Origin: Glandiceps talaboti | Lineage: Eukaryota > Hemichordata > Enteropneusta > Spengelidae | NCBI RefSeq assembly: GCF_964340395.1 | Contig: NC_135562.1 | Location: 5,157,634 to 5,221,633, forward strand | Direction of reading: 5' to 3' | DNA length: 64,000 nucleotides | Part shown: one piece after another, positions 36,333 to 49,464 of the stretch | Layout of the letters: each line of letters opens with the position of its first letter | Numbering within the stretch: the stretch's first letter is position 1 | Position numbers and translations under genes: made by a program | Notes under the pieces: generated by a model | Told to the model about the DNA's origin: nothing | What the model saw: the letters and a program-made list of their open reading frames with translations, nothing else | Databases searched by the model: none

Positions 36333-36700
36333 ATCTAAACTACGCCACCAAGTTGTAATTCATTACAGTAGAAATGTACGAATTAAACTTTGAACTTCCT
36401 TCTTTTGTCTGATAGTTTGTTTATGTGACAAGTACTTCTGATAATAGAATATGCCTAGAGCAGTAAGAAAAATACTGACTCGCTTATATTTCAACAATGT
36501 CACAGAAATCAGGAAATGTGGTGGCACAAAGCACACTAGTACTGCATACAAAGTGTAAGGTAGGACTGTTCAATTGTAGCCTCGGTTATTATACTAGTAA
36601 TAGCACAGACGTTCGTAGTGAACAGATATCTACAAATTCTTTGTCAGTCTCCATGTTTTTAAACTTTTCGCTATTCTACTGAAAACTACGTAATGGAGAT

Positions 36701-36701
<1 letters not shown>

Positions 36702-36783
<82 letters not shown>
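36702..36783. repeat. (AT)n microsatellite
   Basis: About 41 AT units. A similar (AT)n lies at 48947-48991. Confidence 0.97.
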
Positions 36784-36786
<3 letters not shown>

Positions 36787-37151
36787 AATGTGTCTGATTG
36801 GGCGATGAATGATTCAATGGTTGTTTGGTGAATGAGTGCTTTCAAACCTCACTTATAAATGGCTTGATGAGGACATTATGGGTAAACCAGCACTATGTAC
36901 AATTGGAATATTTTGTTCATCTAATAACAAAAGATACATTCACTAAAAATTGGTCAATTACGCATACAAATTACACCGAATATGCATATGTTAATTTGTG
37001 GTCAATATTATGCATACGTAGTGTAGTGACAAGTTTAAGCGAATGCTCCGATCGGTTTTGAATTTGTCACCGTGTGAAAACTGTTCAAAGTAGTTGTAAC
37101 ATGGACAACAACACTATATGTATTCACTGAAATTTTTGAAAATACAATTTT

Positions 37152-37527
37152 TAGACATTGCACATATATTAATCATTAGTCGATATCCATAAGCAGTACA
37201 GAGACAGTTGAAATCGTGATCGCCATTGAGGAGGCTGATATTTGGGTGCGGACCCAAATAATCAATTTGATTTGGTTTATCATGTATAAAGATACAAAAT
37301 ATGTTTCCCCACAGGTGATGCAATACTGTTCATGGTATGTGATATTACGAGTAAATTATTGTACCTATAATTATTACAAAACATTTTCAAAAAAGTCAAT
37401 TGCAACTTTAAATATAACATTAAACAGAACAAATGACGAAGACACGCGTTGTCGGAATTTAAGACATGCATTGTCGTGTTGTAGAACGACCAGAGTATAT
37501 ATTCCATATTTTTTGTTCAACTTGGCT
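37152..37527 (+). repeat. Dispersed repeat R1, copy 2
   Basis: The longest uninterrupted R1 copy: CAGTTGAAATCGTGATCGCC, TTTGGGTGCGGACCCAAA, TCAATTTGAT, then GCATTGTCGTG, GACCAGAGTATATATTCC and TTGTTCAACTTGG. No coding frame. Copies at 20945-21606, 44338-44545 and (reverse) 58000-58105. Confidence 0.72.
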
Positions 37528-38105
37528 CGAGATTGGTATAATTTGCATCGTCGCCTGCGAGGGCGTAATTGGGTATATCCCCACTTGTTATGCAATGCTA
37601 TCGTGGGTTGAACCACAGAACATAGGACAAGTTATTGATCCAGGGTCCAATGGGTTGGGTTCCCTTCAGGGTCTATTGTTGAGCTTGTTGCTTTCATAAG
37701 TATGTTACAAAAGAAACCAAATTTATGGGTCAGTGACCGCAAAACAATATTTGCAAATTCCAGCATTGAGATGAAGCGATGGAAATATTGGGGGAGGTGG
37801 GGCGTCATTAACCAGAAAAGAATGTTTAACTCGTCTAAGTACAGTGAACATTACGCATGGGATAGTCTCGATCTCCAGTATTGATATACATGTAAATTAT
37901 TGATTGAAAGCTTCCCTGTAGGAATATTTGGGGTCCACAAAATCCGCTTTTGTAAGTGATATCTGTAAAGAAAATTTGCGTTTATCATTAAATTGGTAAT
38001 ATCAACAGTAAAATATATTACAACATAAACACTCACGTGGGAATGCACGCGTACACACACACACACACAAGCACATGCAGTGATATACACAGACACGCAC
38101 GCACA

Positions 38106-38108
38106 TAC

Positions 38109-38139
<31 letters not shown>

Positions 38140-38232
38140 CATACATACATACATACATACACACACACACATACACACATACATACATACATACATACAT
38201 ACATACATACATACATACATACATACATACAT
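38106..38232. repeat. (CATA)n/(CA)n microsatellite
   Basis: Two CATA blocks separated by a short CA block. Confidence 0.97.
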
Positions 38233-38929
38233 AGTATATGATAATTAAAATAAAGCTGTAGATAGTGTTACAGATATCTTCATTTCATACCAGTAGTTTT
38301 TTATGTAGTATATCTATTTCATTGCTTTCATTCTACTGTGTGCTTGTAATTAAATCCTAACGGCGTACCTGCCACATTAAATAACATATTCTTGTTTCAC
38401 AAAACAATGTTACTGAGACGATGACACAGTTAAGACAGGGTTACAAAATATCTCAAATTACTCGAAGAAGTCATTTACCAGCAGGTTTACTAATATGTAA
38501 ATCACATGACAAGTAAAGTTTTTTTTTCTATTTATATATGCGCCCTGACCAGCTACTGTCATCCTTCGGGTTTTGTTCGGCAACTTTCGGAGCACAGATC
38601 CGAGCTCGAGGTCTTACTGTCAGAGTAGTTTCGAGCATGATAATGATACACTTTGAAAGATAAGATACTAAACTTGAGATATAATGAAGCCAATTTAGTT
38701 ATAGCCGCAACCTGGCAAATTACAACCAAGATCAATGTTGTGTGGAAAGTTCAGTGCATGCAATATCATTATAAGCCTAACTGAACCTTTCTTTGACTTG
38801 GCCGCTTAGTGGAAGAGTTATTGTAGCATGTATCAATGATATGTGTATATATGTACATAGTTTATATTTCTAGTGTTGTGTTTGCAACCTTATTTATTGA
38901 TTATCAATCTTTAGGGAAACACTGTTGCA

Positions 38930-39670
38930 GTTATACACTCATCCATATCCAGTTACCACAGACTCGTGAATAGGCACACAGACTCGACACTGTTGCAGTT
39001 ACACTCACAGTTACTACAGACTCGTTAATGGGCACACAGACTCGACACTGTTGCAGTTATACTCATGCAGTTACCTCAGACTCGTTAATGGGCACACGCA
39101 GAATCGACACTGTTGCAGTTACACTCATCCAGTTACTACAGATTCGTGAATGGGCACACGCAGAATCGACACTGTTGCAGTTACACTCACAGTTACTACA
39201 GACTCGTTAATGGGCACACGCAGAATCGACACTGTTGCAGTTACACTCATCCAGTTACTACAGACTCGTGAATGGGCACACGCAGAATCGACACTGTTGC
39301 AGTTACACTCATCAAGTTACTACAGATTCGTGAATGGGCACACACACACACTCGACACTGTTGCAGTTACACTCATCAAGTTACTACAGATTCGTGAATG
39401 GGCACACACAGACTCGACACTGTTGCAGTTACACTCATCCAGTTACTACAGATTCGTGAATGGGCACACACAGACTCGACACTGTTGCAGTTACACTCAT
39501 CCAGTTACTACAGATTCGTGAATGGGCACACACAGAGTCGACACTGTTGCAGTTACACTCATCAAGTTACTACAGATTCGTGAATAGGCACACATAGACT
39601 CGACACTGTTGCAGTTACACTCATCCAGTTACTACAGATTCGTGAACGGGCACACACAGAGTCGACACTG
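38930..39670. repeat. 62-bp minisatellite, ~12 units
   Basis: Units run CACTGTTGCAGTTACACTCA, CAGTTACTACAGATTCGTGA, GGGCACACRCAGA-TCGA. They differ by point changes and 4-8 nt indels. Long open frames exist because the unit lacks stops, but 62 is not divisible by three and no splice or start context supports coding. Nothing supportable follows in 39671-42579. Confidence 0.95.
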
Positions 39671-42579
39671 CACTGAGCGGCGTTTTCAAATAGGAAGTTG
39701 GCGCGTAAACAGTACCTTCCACACAACTTTAATTTGCTAAACCAACGTCGCTTTTTTTCTCCTGATTGTAAAAATGGGTTGGCGCTGAACCAAGTATTTG
39801 GCCCATTTCCATTGGTTAATATTGTGTACAATAATTTTGCTACTAACGTTTGTTCTATTATCAAAATCAACAATATAAATTCCATATATAACAAATAAAT
39901 AATTCACGATTCATCGTTTTGGCATTGTGTCAAACTACTTTTAACTGTGTTCTTTATATTGCTTTGTTATTTTATCCCATTCAGTCGCTTTTACATTTGC
40001 AAACGTTAAGCGCCTCTAAACTGTGTGAGTTCGATTTTATGGCGCGTTGTTTGTGAATTTCGAAAACGTTGTCGAAAATTTACCAAATCGTCCTGGGAAT
40101 GTGTAAAATTGTGATGTTTGAGTTTACAAAAAATATGAATAATATCAACAAAATAGGCGTTCGTCATGAAATTTAAGAACGGTAGAACTGGGTCATTGAA
40201 GGGCGGATAGTATTTCTCTAACACAGCATACATATAACCCATGGATAACCCAATGTGTAAATAGGTGGTTCACACCCACCCAAAACTTAGTAATTACGTC
40301 TCCATGGAAACAGTTTATGTGCGTCAAACAAGTTAAAATAGTGTCTCGCAATCAATTGAAAAAGAGAATATTATTCGTAGTTTACTCTACGCAAATGGTG
40401 TTAGTAACCGAAATATTTTGAGAATTTGTAGAAAAAAATGAGGGTTAGAAGTACATATGTATGATCGCCTGCAGTGCCCTGTTCGACCTCCCATTGATGT
40501 CACCGTGTATTTAAATAGCAACGTCGTTCTTATAGACATGCGTAATACATGATGACATCACGTCCATTCTGTGTCATCGTGTCAAATTCGTCAGAAATGT
40601 TTCCCGCCCGATGAAAAATCATTTTTTTCTATGATTCAAATGTGTAGTCTCGAAATTTGGGTTTAAAATTTGCATATTGATTAACATATTCACATTTGAT
40701 GATCAAGAATTAGTTATTTCGGCAAGGATGAAAATTGGGCTATACTTAATCAATAATTTCTACTCATTATCAACGCATGCGCAGATAGTACACCATTTGC
40801 GTCATTAGCTTCTTGACATTCAATTGTCATAAATTATGTTATGAAAATACTATATTGTCATGTTTACAATTTGTGATTTTCTGTGAGCCATTGTACTTCA
40901 AATACAAACTAAAATGTAAATATTCGGTGATTCCAAACTGCAACGTTGTCAAATTTTCAAAAGTTGTATGAAACATTATGTCGTTTCATTTCTCGTTGAC
41001 GTTCAACGATGAAAATACATGCGAGGTATTGAAAAAAAGTTAAAATCATGCAAACTCACCGAGATTCGTCATAGGGCAAATTCTAATATCTAGTAGGTTT
41101 AGTTACTGAGCTGGGCTGTTGACCCGAGTCTTTTGGATACATTCTAGGTCTGAACCGTTAGCCTGAGCTGGGCTGGATTACTGGAAAATAAAATGAACAT
41201 TGTAATAAATGAACAGCAGCTTACAACATGATTCTCCTGTGTCCGTTATTTCTCTGTAGCATAAACCCAAGAGGACAACCCAATTGTCTAGACCAAGAGC
41301 CAAGCCTAGCAGCCCAGCCTAGGATATCTCGTATGAGAACTTGCATGGTGGATAAAATTGTCATCTAACATGAGACATGTGAACAAAAACTATCCATCTT
41401 TTACCACCACGTGTGCTTGTGAAGTTCATTGACACTTCTGTGCCATATAAATAAATCTAGCAAGCGTCACGCTCTTGGCAGTGGCGTTTGTTAACGTATA
41501 TAACAAGTACCAGCAAAACTTGATGTACGGTTGTATAAATATTAAAATGTCCTTAATCATACTGAATGGTATATTTGAGCACAACAGAATGATAACCTTG
41601 CAAGCAAATGTTATATAAACATCGTGTAATGTAACCATGGTAACAAAGATGAGACATATTTTATCTCTGTATGTTTTAGGGGACCAAGAAAACTTATTTT
41701 CACCAATCATTCATCCGATCAAAAATAGAATTACATTGTATAGCGATTGGCCTATCTGGCGTAGAAGATTTGGAGTACTGCCGTTCACTTGGCGATGCAT
41801 TCTGGGAAAGAAACACTATCAGTCGGAATTCTGTAGAAATAAGACTATGAATATTATTTAAAGGGAAACACCACTCCAAGACATAATGAGGTCATTTTCA
41901 TAAACTATTGGTTCTGGAGAGTTAATATATGATTTTACATCACCTACAATTACTTGTGATTTCAGACAAACATCAAGTTGATTTTTTGCCTTTATGGGAA
42001 TGTTTGCTATATTTGTACCGGCTCAATTTACCATTCTCGACCATGCCTGGTCCTAAGTCGTGTACCTTTACTAGTCTGAAACTACAGTGACATTGTTTTT
42101 CTATTTATAAGTTATTAAATTTCATTGATATTATAATTGGCTGTTAGTAATTTGCATAGTCACGTGCAGGATATAAGCGCACAATGACTGTGTATATTTT
42201 CTGTCATTATTTTTACGTAATCATTGCCTGAACGAAGTAACGGTATGCTTTCCAAAGTGACAAGTCATGCAACTCATAACGTTTTACGTTAGCCTTATTA
42301 ATACAACATGAAATGATTATATGTTTTAGATAACATGACCTCAGAAAATAGAGTAAGTAGGTCCTGATTTTATTGATTTTATTTTATCTTTTTAATTGTT
42401 TTTATTTTTGAAAAATATTACTTTGACCCAAAACCAGACAAAAAGTCGGTCAGAATACCCCTTCTGTGATAGTTTTAAATATGTACAAACATCCCTGGTG
42501 AAAGAAAACAGACATGGCAAGGTATAGAAAGTCAAGAAGACAAATAATTTCTTCTCTTTTTGTTATAAATGTTTAGAAA

Positions 42580-42878
42580 TGTCTAGGGTTGGACGCTTAA
42601 ACTAGGGTTGGTCGGGTTCTCGGAAAAAATATCTGGTTCTGGTCAGCGCGCGCGTGCCCTGAATACCCTCGCATTGATCCTTTTTTTCGATAATTTTTGC
42701 TTTCCCGTTCCTGATTTATTCCTGATATCAGGAGAACAAGCAGCTGAAATCTACCCTACATGCCAAGACTGCTTAAATACAAAGCCTAAACTGCTTCGAA
42801 GAAAAAGGAAGTTTTTCAAGAGATAAATATGATAGAACAGAGTATTATAGTGTCAAAAAAATGTGTATTTACTAATTT

Positions 42879-42912
<34 letters not shown>

Positions 42913-42990
42913 GAAAAAAAAATTCGCGTCGTCGCACCACTTTAGAAAGTTTACCCTGACCAGAACCCGATTTTTTTTGCCTTATCTTTA
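42580..42990. mobile_element. Dispersed repeat R3 with inverted ends and poly(A) core
   Basis: The left end has TAGGGTTGG, GGTCGGGTT and TCTGGTTCTGGTCAG. The right end has CTGACCAGAACCCGA, its complement. A 30-nt poly(A) at 42881-42910 lies inside. The short copy at 32365-32430 matches the left end. Confidence 0.6.
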
Positions 42991-42995
42991 TTATT

Positions 42996-43110
42996 GGTGG
43001 CCGAGTGGTTAAAGGACTGGTCTCTTACCACTGCGGTCGGATTTAAAGACCTGATGCTGGTGACCACGTTGTGAACAAGGAGATTAGTGGAAATGTCATG
43101 TCTCATATAT
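42996..43110 (+). mobile_element. tRNA-like SINE head
   Basis: GGTGGCCGAGTGGTTAAAGG resembles the 5' half of tRNA-Ser/Leu with an A box; GGTCGGATTTAAAGACC is a decayed B box. A (CAAA)n tail lies at about 43115-43135. Too degenerate for a functional tRNA. Confidence 0.5.
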
Positions 43111-43408
43111 ACAAAAACAAACAAACAAACAAACAGACAAATAAAGCAGTGTTATCACTATAATGAATATGCCATTTTGTTCTAAATCAACTCACTTGTA
43201 AACCTGCCGATGTGCAGAAAGCCGTCACAGTGGAACAAATTTCGTAGTCCATTTATGAAAAGCCGTGTAGTACTACCAAACGTAAGGTAAAACGAGATTG
43301 TAGTCAGGTTTGACAAATTCCTGTTGGTCGAAATTTTTCAGACAAAGTCTTTTGTCAGCTATGAATAATTTTGAATTGGTTAAAAAGATAGACCATGCAA
43401 ATAGTAGT

Positions 43409-43800
43409 GTAGAATAGAATAGAATAGAGTAGAGAAGAATAGAATAGAATAGAATAGAATAGAATAGAATAGAATAGAATAGAATAGAGTAGGGTAGGGT
43501 AGAATAGAATATATATAATAGAGTAGGGTAGAATCGAATAGAATAAAATGGTAAGAATAGAATAGAATAGGATAGAATAGCATAGAATAGAATAGAAAAG
43601 AAAAGATAGAATAGAATAGAATAAAATAAAATAGAATAGAACAGAATAGTAAGAATAGAATAGGATAGAATAGAATAGTAAAGTATAGTATATAATAGAA
43701 TAGAATAGAATAGAATAGAATAGGATAGGATATGATAGAATAGAATAGAATAGAATAGAATAGAATAGAATAGAATAGAATAGAATGGAATAGAATAAAT
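43409..43800. repeat. (AGAAT)n pentanucleotide array
   Basis: About 390 bp of imperfect AGAAT units, i.e. (ATTCT)n on the minus strand, with degenerate interruptions. The same motif in the opposite orientation is at 55668-55741. Confidence 0.95.
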
Positions 43801-44337
43801 AATGACCTTGATTTACCCTTGACATATACTTAATAATCAATATAATGAATTCACATCATTGGAAATGCTATTTTTGGTATGCTTACACATCTGACTCACA
43901 CACGTGTACACGTAGATGAACACTACATGCTGGTTTTATTCCGTTACAGATTTTCACTTTAGGTGATAGTAAAGCTCAAAACAATTCATCATCTCACAGT
44001 AATGTTCTGTAAAAGACACACAATCTAGTAGAAAACATGTCACGGTATGGCGGTGTGTCAAATTCCAGTATCTACAATTCATACCCGTGGGTATTATCAT
44101 TTTAATATCAATGTAATTTCATTTTATCACCTTGTATCTACTTGGTAGGTATCCTGGTGTTTAACAACAACATTAATAAATAATTTAATAATACAATATT
44201 GCATTAGTTGTAACATATGTTGTTGATAACTTGTTAGACATCATGCCCATTTGTTATTTATAAGTTAAGAGAGATGGACGTAAACACAACATGGTGGATC
44301 CATACTGTCACGTTCGTTACTTTCCCAACCAACAATA

Positions 44338-44545
44338 ACGGTTTCATCCAATAGTAGTAAAGTAGTAGGTTGAAATCGTGATAGCATTGGGGCTTTGGTT
44401 TTAGGATGTGGGCCCAAAAATCAATTTGTATGATTTTTTGTACCATAATGTGTACATCTACATAAATACATTTACCAAAATGTATTTAAATACTGTTCAG
44501 TGTGTACATGAGTAAGTCAGTATATCTGACAAAACAGCTAGCGCA
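44338..44545 (+). repeat. Dispersed repeat R1, copy 3
   Basis: TAGGTTGAAATCGTGATAGC, GGGCCCAAAAATCAATTTG, then ACTGTTCAG-GTGTACA and TCTGACAAAACAG, matching copies 1 and 2. Confidence 0.65.
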
Positions 44546-45062
44546 GCTTTAAGTGGCTGTTTTTTGTCATTGTTTTCATCTGGATAGCGTATAACTGATA
44601 TACGCATGCAGATAATAGATTCTTGTTCAATACCCGCCACCTGTCATATCAGGATGAACTGTGTCTGAACTGGCTTGATATGATATTGTAACTCAATCAA
44701 AACTCAGGGTCGTACTAATTATTCGTGTGAGTTCAGAATATTCAATATACAGAATACCGTCCTAACCAAGACATGTGTGTTAAAATACTTCAAAAACTTG
44801 ATAAGGGACTGAACATTAAATACAGGCGAGGCGGGGGAAACGTTGGATTTTTTTTTTTTTTTTTTTTTTTTTTTGGGGGGGGGGTCACAATTTTTAATAC
44901 AAGTGTTTGGGGAGGGTTACTATATTTTGTGCAATTGTATTTTTGATCACAAATATTCCAATGATACAAGATGGGAGGTTCAGGAATTTTTGTTGTAGGT
45001 CAGTGGATTCAATCTTTTCTATGCATTGACCTGAAAGAAAAACGCCAGCCTGCCTCCTGTGA

Positions 45063-45810
45063 TTTATGTCTAGTCCTTTTAAAACATCTGCAAAGGGTGT
45101 AAATTTTTAATCCTGCCCAGTTGCCAGAAAATTGCGAAAGAACATGCAGTGACGTAGTAAACTGTTTGCATATCAAGGTATGTTCTACATAATTACTTAA
45201 AGAGGCGTAAGCTCATTTTATAACCTTTTTACTCAAATGAAAATATTTCAATAAAACCACCTTCTAGTATAATGTTAATATAGATGCATGTCTTCTGTAA
45301 TATTACGATTGTCTTCCGGCGATGTTAGAACATTTGATTGCATTGTAGGAATTTCCTGAACATTTTTATACGTATCATAAATTACGTCATCTTAAAACCA
45401 GGTTTGAGTTAAGTGAATTACAAGTGGTGGTTAAGTGTGCTTCATTAGGTACAATAATTAATGTGAGTACCTTTTGAATATGTAGTAATAACTATGCCTA
45501 ACTATGTAGAAACTCAGCCTGTGTCCCTTTAATCGTGAGAAATCGTGAGAACTTTGGTACGTACATATGTTTCACATACAGTTTGATAGAATACATAAAT
45601 TATGACGAGGTAAATTGTATTAGTTTACTACACTCTTCATTCTAAAATCCCCTTACACACTCGTTAAATTTTATAAACCAGTCACAGCTCTATACTTAAG
45701 TGGCTCCACAGACCCCCACCTTCCTAGTGTTTACGTCTAGCCCCTTTAAAGCATCTGCAAGGGGTGTCAATGTTCAATCCTGCCCAGTCATCAGAAAATA
45801 GCGAAAGATT
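45063..45810. repeat. Two direct ~81-bp repeats 667 bp apart
   Basis: 45063-45143 and 45730-45810 share TTTA-GTCTAG-CC, TTTAAA-CATCTGCAA-GGGTGT, AATCCTGCCCAGT, CAGAAAAT and GCGAAAGA. Apart from these, 43801-48518 contains no gene I can support. Confidence 0.7.
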
Positions 45811-48518
45811 TAAACTTTAGTTGACCCTTGGCCACGATGTCCACTTTTGTCTTTTTACCATGTAACAGTTGCTCATTTCATTGCTGTTCAAAATGGCAAC
45901 GTATTGACAGGTTTTTATAGGAACTAGGTCACATTCACAAATACTAGCGTATTTTACCAAAAATTACAATCAAATTATTTACTTGTAGGGTTATCTTGTA
46001 ATTTGTTCGATTGAACAGCAAACCGTATAATTAAAGCATAACAATATAATACACTTCAAATATTGAGTAAAATATACATTTCATATTTTAACTATTATAA
46101 TCGACTGTAGAATTAACACTAAATGAATGAAACTATATATTTTAATATAAGTGAACTTTTAACATCATCAATTTCAATTGTTGTAAAATATGACGTGTAA
46201 ATATATTATTACAATGAATTTATTTTTATCAAGGTAAATTTCCATGACACGTTTCTAACGGTTACAAATAGGTAAGAACTGTATTGAAATTGATATAGAA
46301 ATGGAACGAGAGGGTCTTTGTAAATGTATTTAAATATTTACATTCTCGTTAATGTGAAATGAACGATAGTGCTTTAGAAAATGCCTGTAAACAGTTCTAT
46401 CTCTGTGTCTGGATTTCATTTGTAATGGTATCATGTCGACCTTGGGAAATGGACTCCCTTTTCACGTAGGTGTTTAGTATTTGCTAGACCCTATAAATAT
46501 TACTATTTTTAACTTTGAAGTGGGCGTTAAAAGAATACAGGTGGTTCGATAATGTGTCATTCGGTTAAGGGGTTGCACCTGCATGGGGGCATATTGTGAA
46601 ACGGGCTCTGACTCCCTAGGTAGCTTTATACAAATGAATATGTACATTTCCCATCATTCAATGCGCTGTCGTCTGGCCAGGTGCCAGAAAATAAATATTA
46701 CCCATTAATAATTTCGTAAAAATGCTGGACATGTATTCGTCATGGCCTGCTATATAATTGTTTTGATATGGATTCTCGAATTGGAGAAAATCGAACTTGA
46801 ATCAACTGTAATTTACAATATCAAGACCTGTAAACAGTTTGGGTTGAGATGAAATAACGAGTTAAACGTTTATATATAGGGCAATTGAAATGACAGGCAG
46901 TATTACAGAACGCGTTACACGTCATTTTAAACTCAGAATATAATTTTTGATATTACAAATACCCTCATTACCTTTTCAAAAATTGTTTGTGTATCTGTTG
47001 TCTAGCGCATCGCAGGTGACTCAGGCTACGGCTGACTCACACTTTCAAAGATCAAACGACCAACGTTTGTATCCGACGCCCCCGCATTTGTATATTTTTG
47101 CGTTGTATGAATCATAACATGCATTCGTCTAGAAAAAAACAACATGGCCATGTTTTCAAATCAGCTGTTATTCAATTGACACTTGAAGGTCTTTCTCGGT
47201 AATTTTTTCAAAATAATTCATTTTAGAACATTTATATTCTGTTCTAAGGTAGGAGGTAGATAAAAACGTGGAGTAAAAAAAAAACAATGCCTAGCGTTCT
47301 AAATGTTAACAATAGATGGAATTGTATACATGTCAGTTTGTATATCTAGTTCCTGGTCGTAGTACATACCCGTACGTTTTAAAGCCATTTTCATCTTAGC
47401 TCGCCGAAACAGAGTGTATCACAAATATACCGTCATCTTGGTTCTTACAACATTTGAAGATATATATAAGGACAACACTTCAGACACACACCTGTCTCTT
47501 ACAAATGAAAACAAAATAATTAGTACACACTCTTACTACAGGACCCATTGAAGTAGACTACATGCAGTGTAACATGTACACATTTTCCTATACTCCAAAA
47601 ACTTCAGTGGTAACAATGTATTAAAATCACTTGAAGTTTATTTTCATTTGTAAAGAGTGGATGTTTCTGAAAGTGTCCTCATCAACCAATATTGTATGAA
47701 CCAAGATGAAAATACAAGACACACACCTATAGTATAATACACAGTTTTGGCGAGACTAGGTGAAATTGACGGTATTAAACCCATAACGTAACGGTCTCCT
47801 TCTCGTTGATTTCGATTTAAACGTGTTGGTGTAAGTACGTTTAACAAACTCACTCCATATTGCATTCTTACAACATGTGAATGGTCAAAAACCAATTACG
47901 AATTTCTTTGACTAAATCTTATATTTTGGACGTTTGATTGTTTGTTCCTTTTACTGTCTCTATAACAAAATATAATGGACAGATATTTACTTTATTTCAT
48001 TATTTCTCTGCAACACTGTGATGCTTATTCTTTTAATTCGTTAGCCCTTATACATCTCAAAGTTGTCATTTAGTATACCTGTTATGGACATTCTCGGTAA
48101 ATATCAGTCTTTCAGAATTAATTTTACTCAGTTGTACAATATTTGAAATACGACATTCAGAAAAAATTATAAGGGTAAGATAAAACTATCCCCAATAAAT
48201 CAGTATTTTGTCATATACATTTTATGGTCACACTTTATAGGTTATAACACAACTCTTATATGTAATATTTTGATATATTTCAAAAAGGTGGTGATGAATC
48301 GATATAGCACAATGAGGGATTAATAAAATCAATATAATAAAATATCATCTGTCATCCTTGTGAAGGTCACCCTGACGTTTAGAGTATGACGTCATCATTT
48401 GGTACATGAATCAAAAAATGGCCGTCATATCATTTGAATCATCGAAAGAGAGAATCAGAGGAGGTGGGGAGGGGGTGAAGAATGAAAAAGAGACGTGAAG
48501 AAAGGGAGGGGAGCGGAG

Positions 48519-48592
48519 GGAGAGGAAGAGAAGAGAAGAGAAGAGAAGAGAAGAGAAGAGAAGAGAAGAGAAGAGAGGAGAGGAGAAGAGAT
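48519..48592. repeat. (GAGAA)n microsatellite
   Basis: Pure purine GAGAA/GAGGA units, about 74 bp, embedded in a longer purine-rich stretch (48440-48600). Confidence 0.95.
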
Positions 48593-48945
48593 GTGAAAAA
48601 ACATACATATCGAGACAAGACTGCAGGAACAGACAATTAACGTCTTGCAATTTGAAAGTAAAATTTCATACTATTGTCAGATTTCTTTCAACTTTGAAGT
48701 TATTAGCAGACTGAGTTCAGATATCATTTTAAGTGATGCTGTGCAATAAGATATAAAACAAGGCCATCAATCCAATCCCCAACATTCATGTTGTGGCATC
48801 CAGAAAGTTGTCTACAAATGTAAGACAAGAGAAACTAGCAGATATTCTAAAATATATGTTACTTTGCAATTTTATAGTTAGCAAAGCCCAGGATCTTACA
48901 CGTGTAATGTCATCTCAGTTGTTTGATGGTAGCCTATGTTTGATG

Positions 48946-48993
<48 letters not shown>

Positions 48994-49111
48994 CGTTGTA
49001 TATTTCTTTGAATTCAACAAATCAGTTATGAAAAAGTGTTATACATTTCTTTCATCCGATACATTAATTAACAAAACATGTTGCACATTTCATGAATTGA
49101 ACATATTAAAG

Positions 49112-49464
49112 TTGCCATATGGATGAGGATTTAATTTTGGATTTATAATTTTATATAAAAAAAATAATCATGGCCTTCCTCTTGAAAAATCACTGGAACT
49201 CCATTGACAAAGTCATGTTTGTAACTCAATGCATTGCAAAAAGCTCAAAATAGGTGTACTAAAAAGTTTGTTATTGTATGTACAATAACAAACATTTTGC
49301 ACGTTTATTAATCTTTTTTTTTATTTGTAATTTGTTTGCGTTACAAGCAATGACTTTTGGCATATGTTGTTTTACATTGATTTATCAAGTAGGAAGCCAT
49401 TATAAAATTGTTTTAAAAATAAAAAATAAAAAATAAATACCAAATCCTCATCCAAATGGCCACT
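49112..49464. mobile_element. 353-nt foldback element
   Basis: Arms of about 165 bp are diverged inverted copies. The symmetric blocks are GCCATATGGATGAGGATTT against AAATCCTCATCCAAATGGC, and TCATGGCCTTCCT against AGGAAGCCATTAT. The exact centre is a perfect palindrome (GTTTGTTATTGTA, TG, TACAATAACAAAC; 49266-49293). One arm also occurs at 20380-20580. Confidence 0.85.

Noticed and set aside
41100-41335. Possible inverted repeat with CTGAGCTGGGCTG and CAGCCCAGCCTAGG
   Set aside because: Only the short ends pair; the rest does not align, so an element cannot be supported.
42996-43070. Possible tRNA-Ser/Leu gene
   Set aside because: The B box and acceptor stem are decayed and a (CAAA)n tail follows, so a SINE head is more likely.
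43355-43840. 161-aa frame of FYSILFYSI repeats
   Set aside because: Translation of the (AGAAT)n array.
47644-47895. 83-aa minus-strand frame with a hydrophobic segment
   Set aside because: Starts at TTG, no homology recognised, surrounded by AT-rich non-coding sequence.
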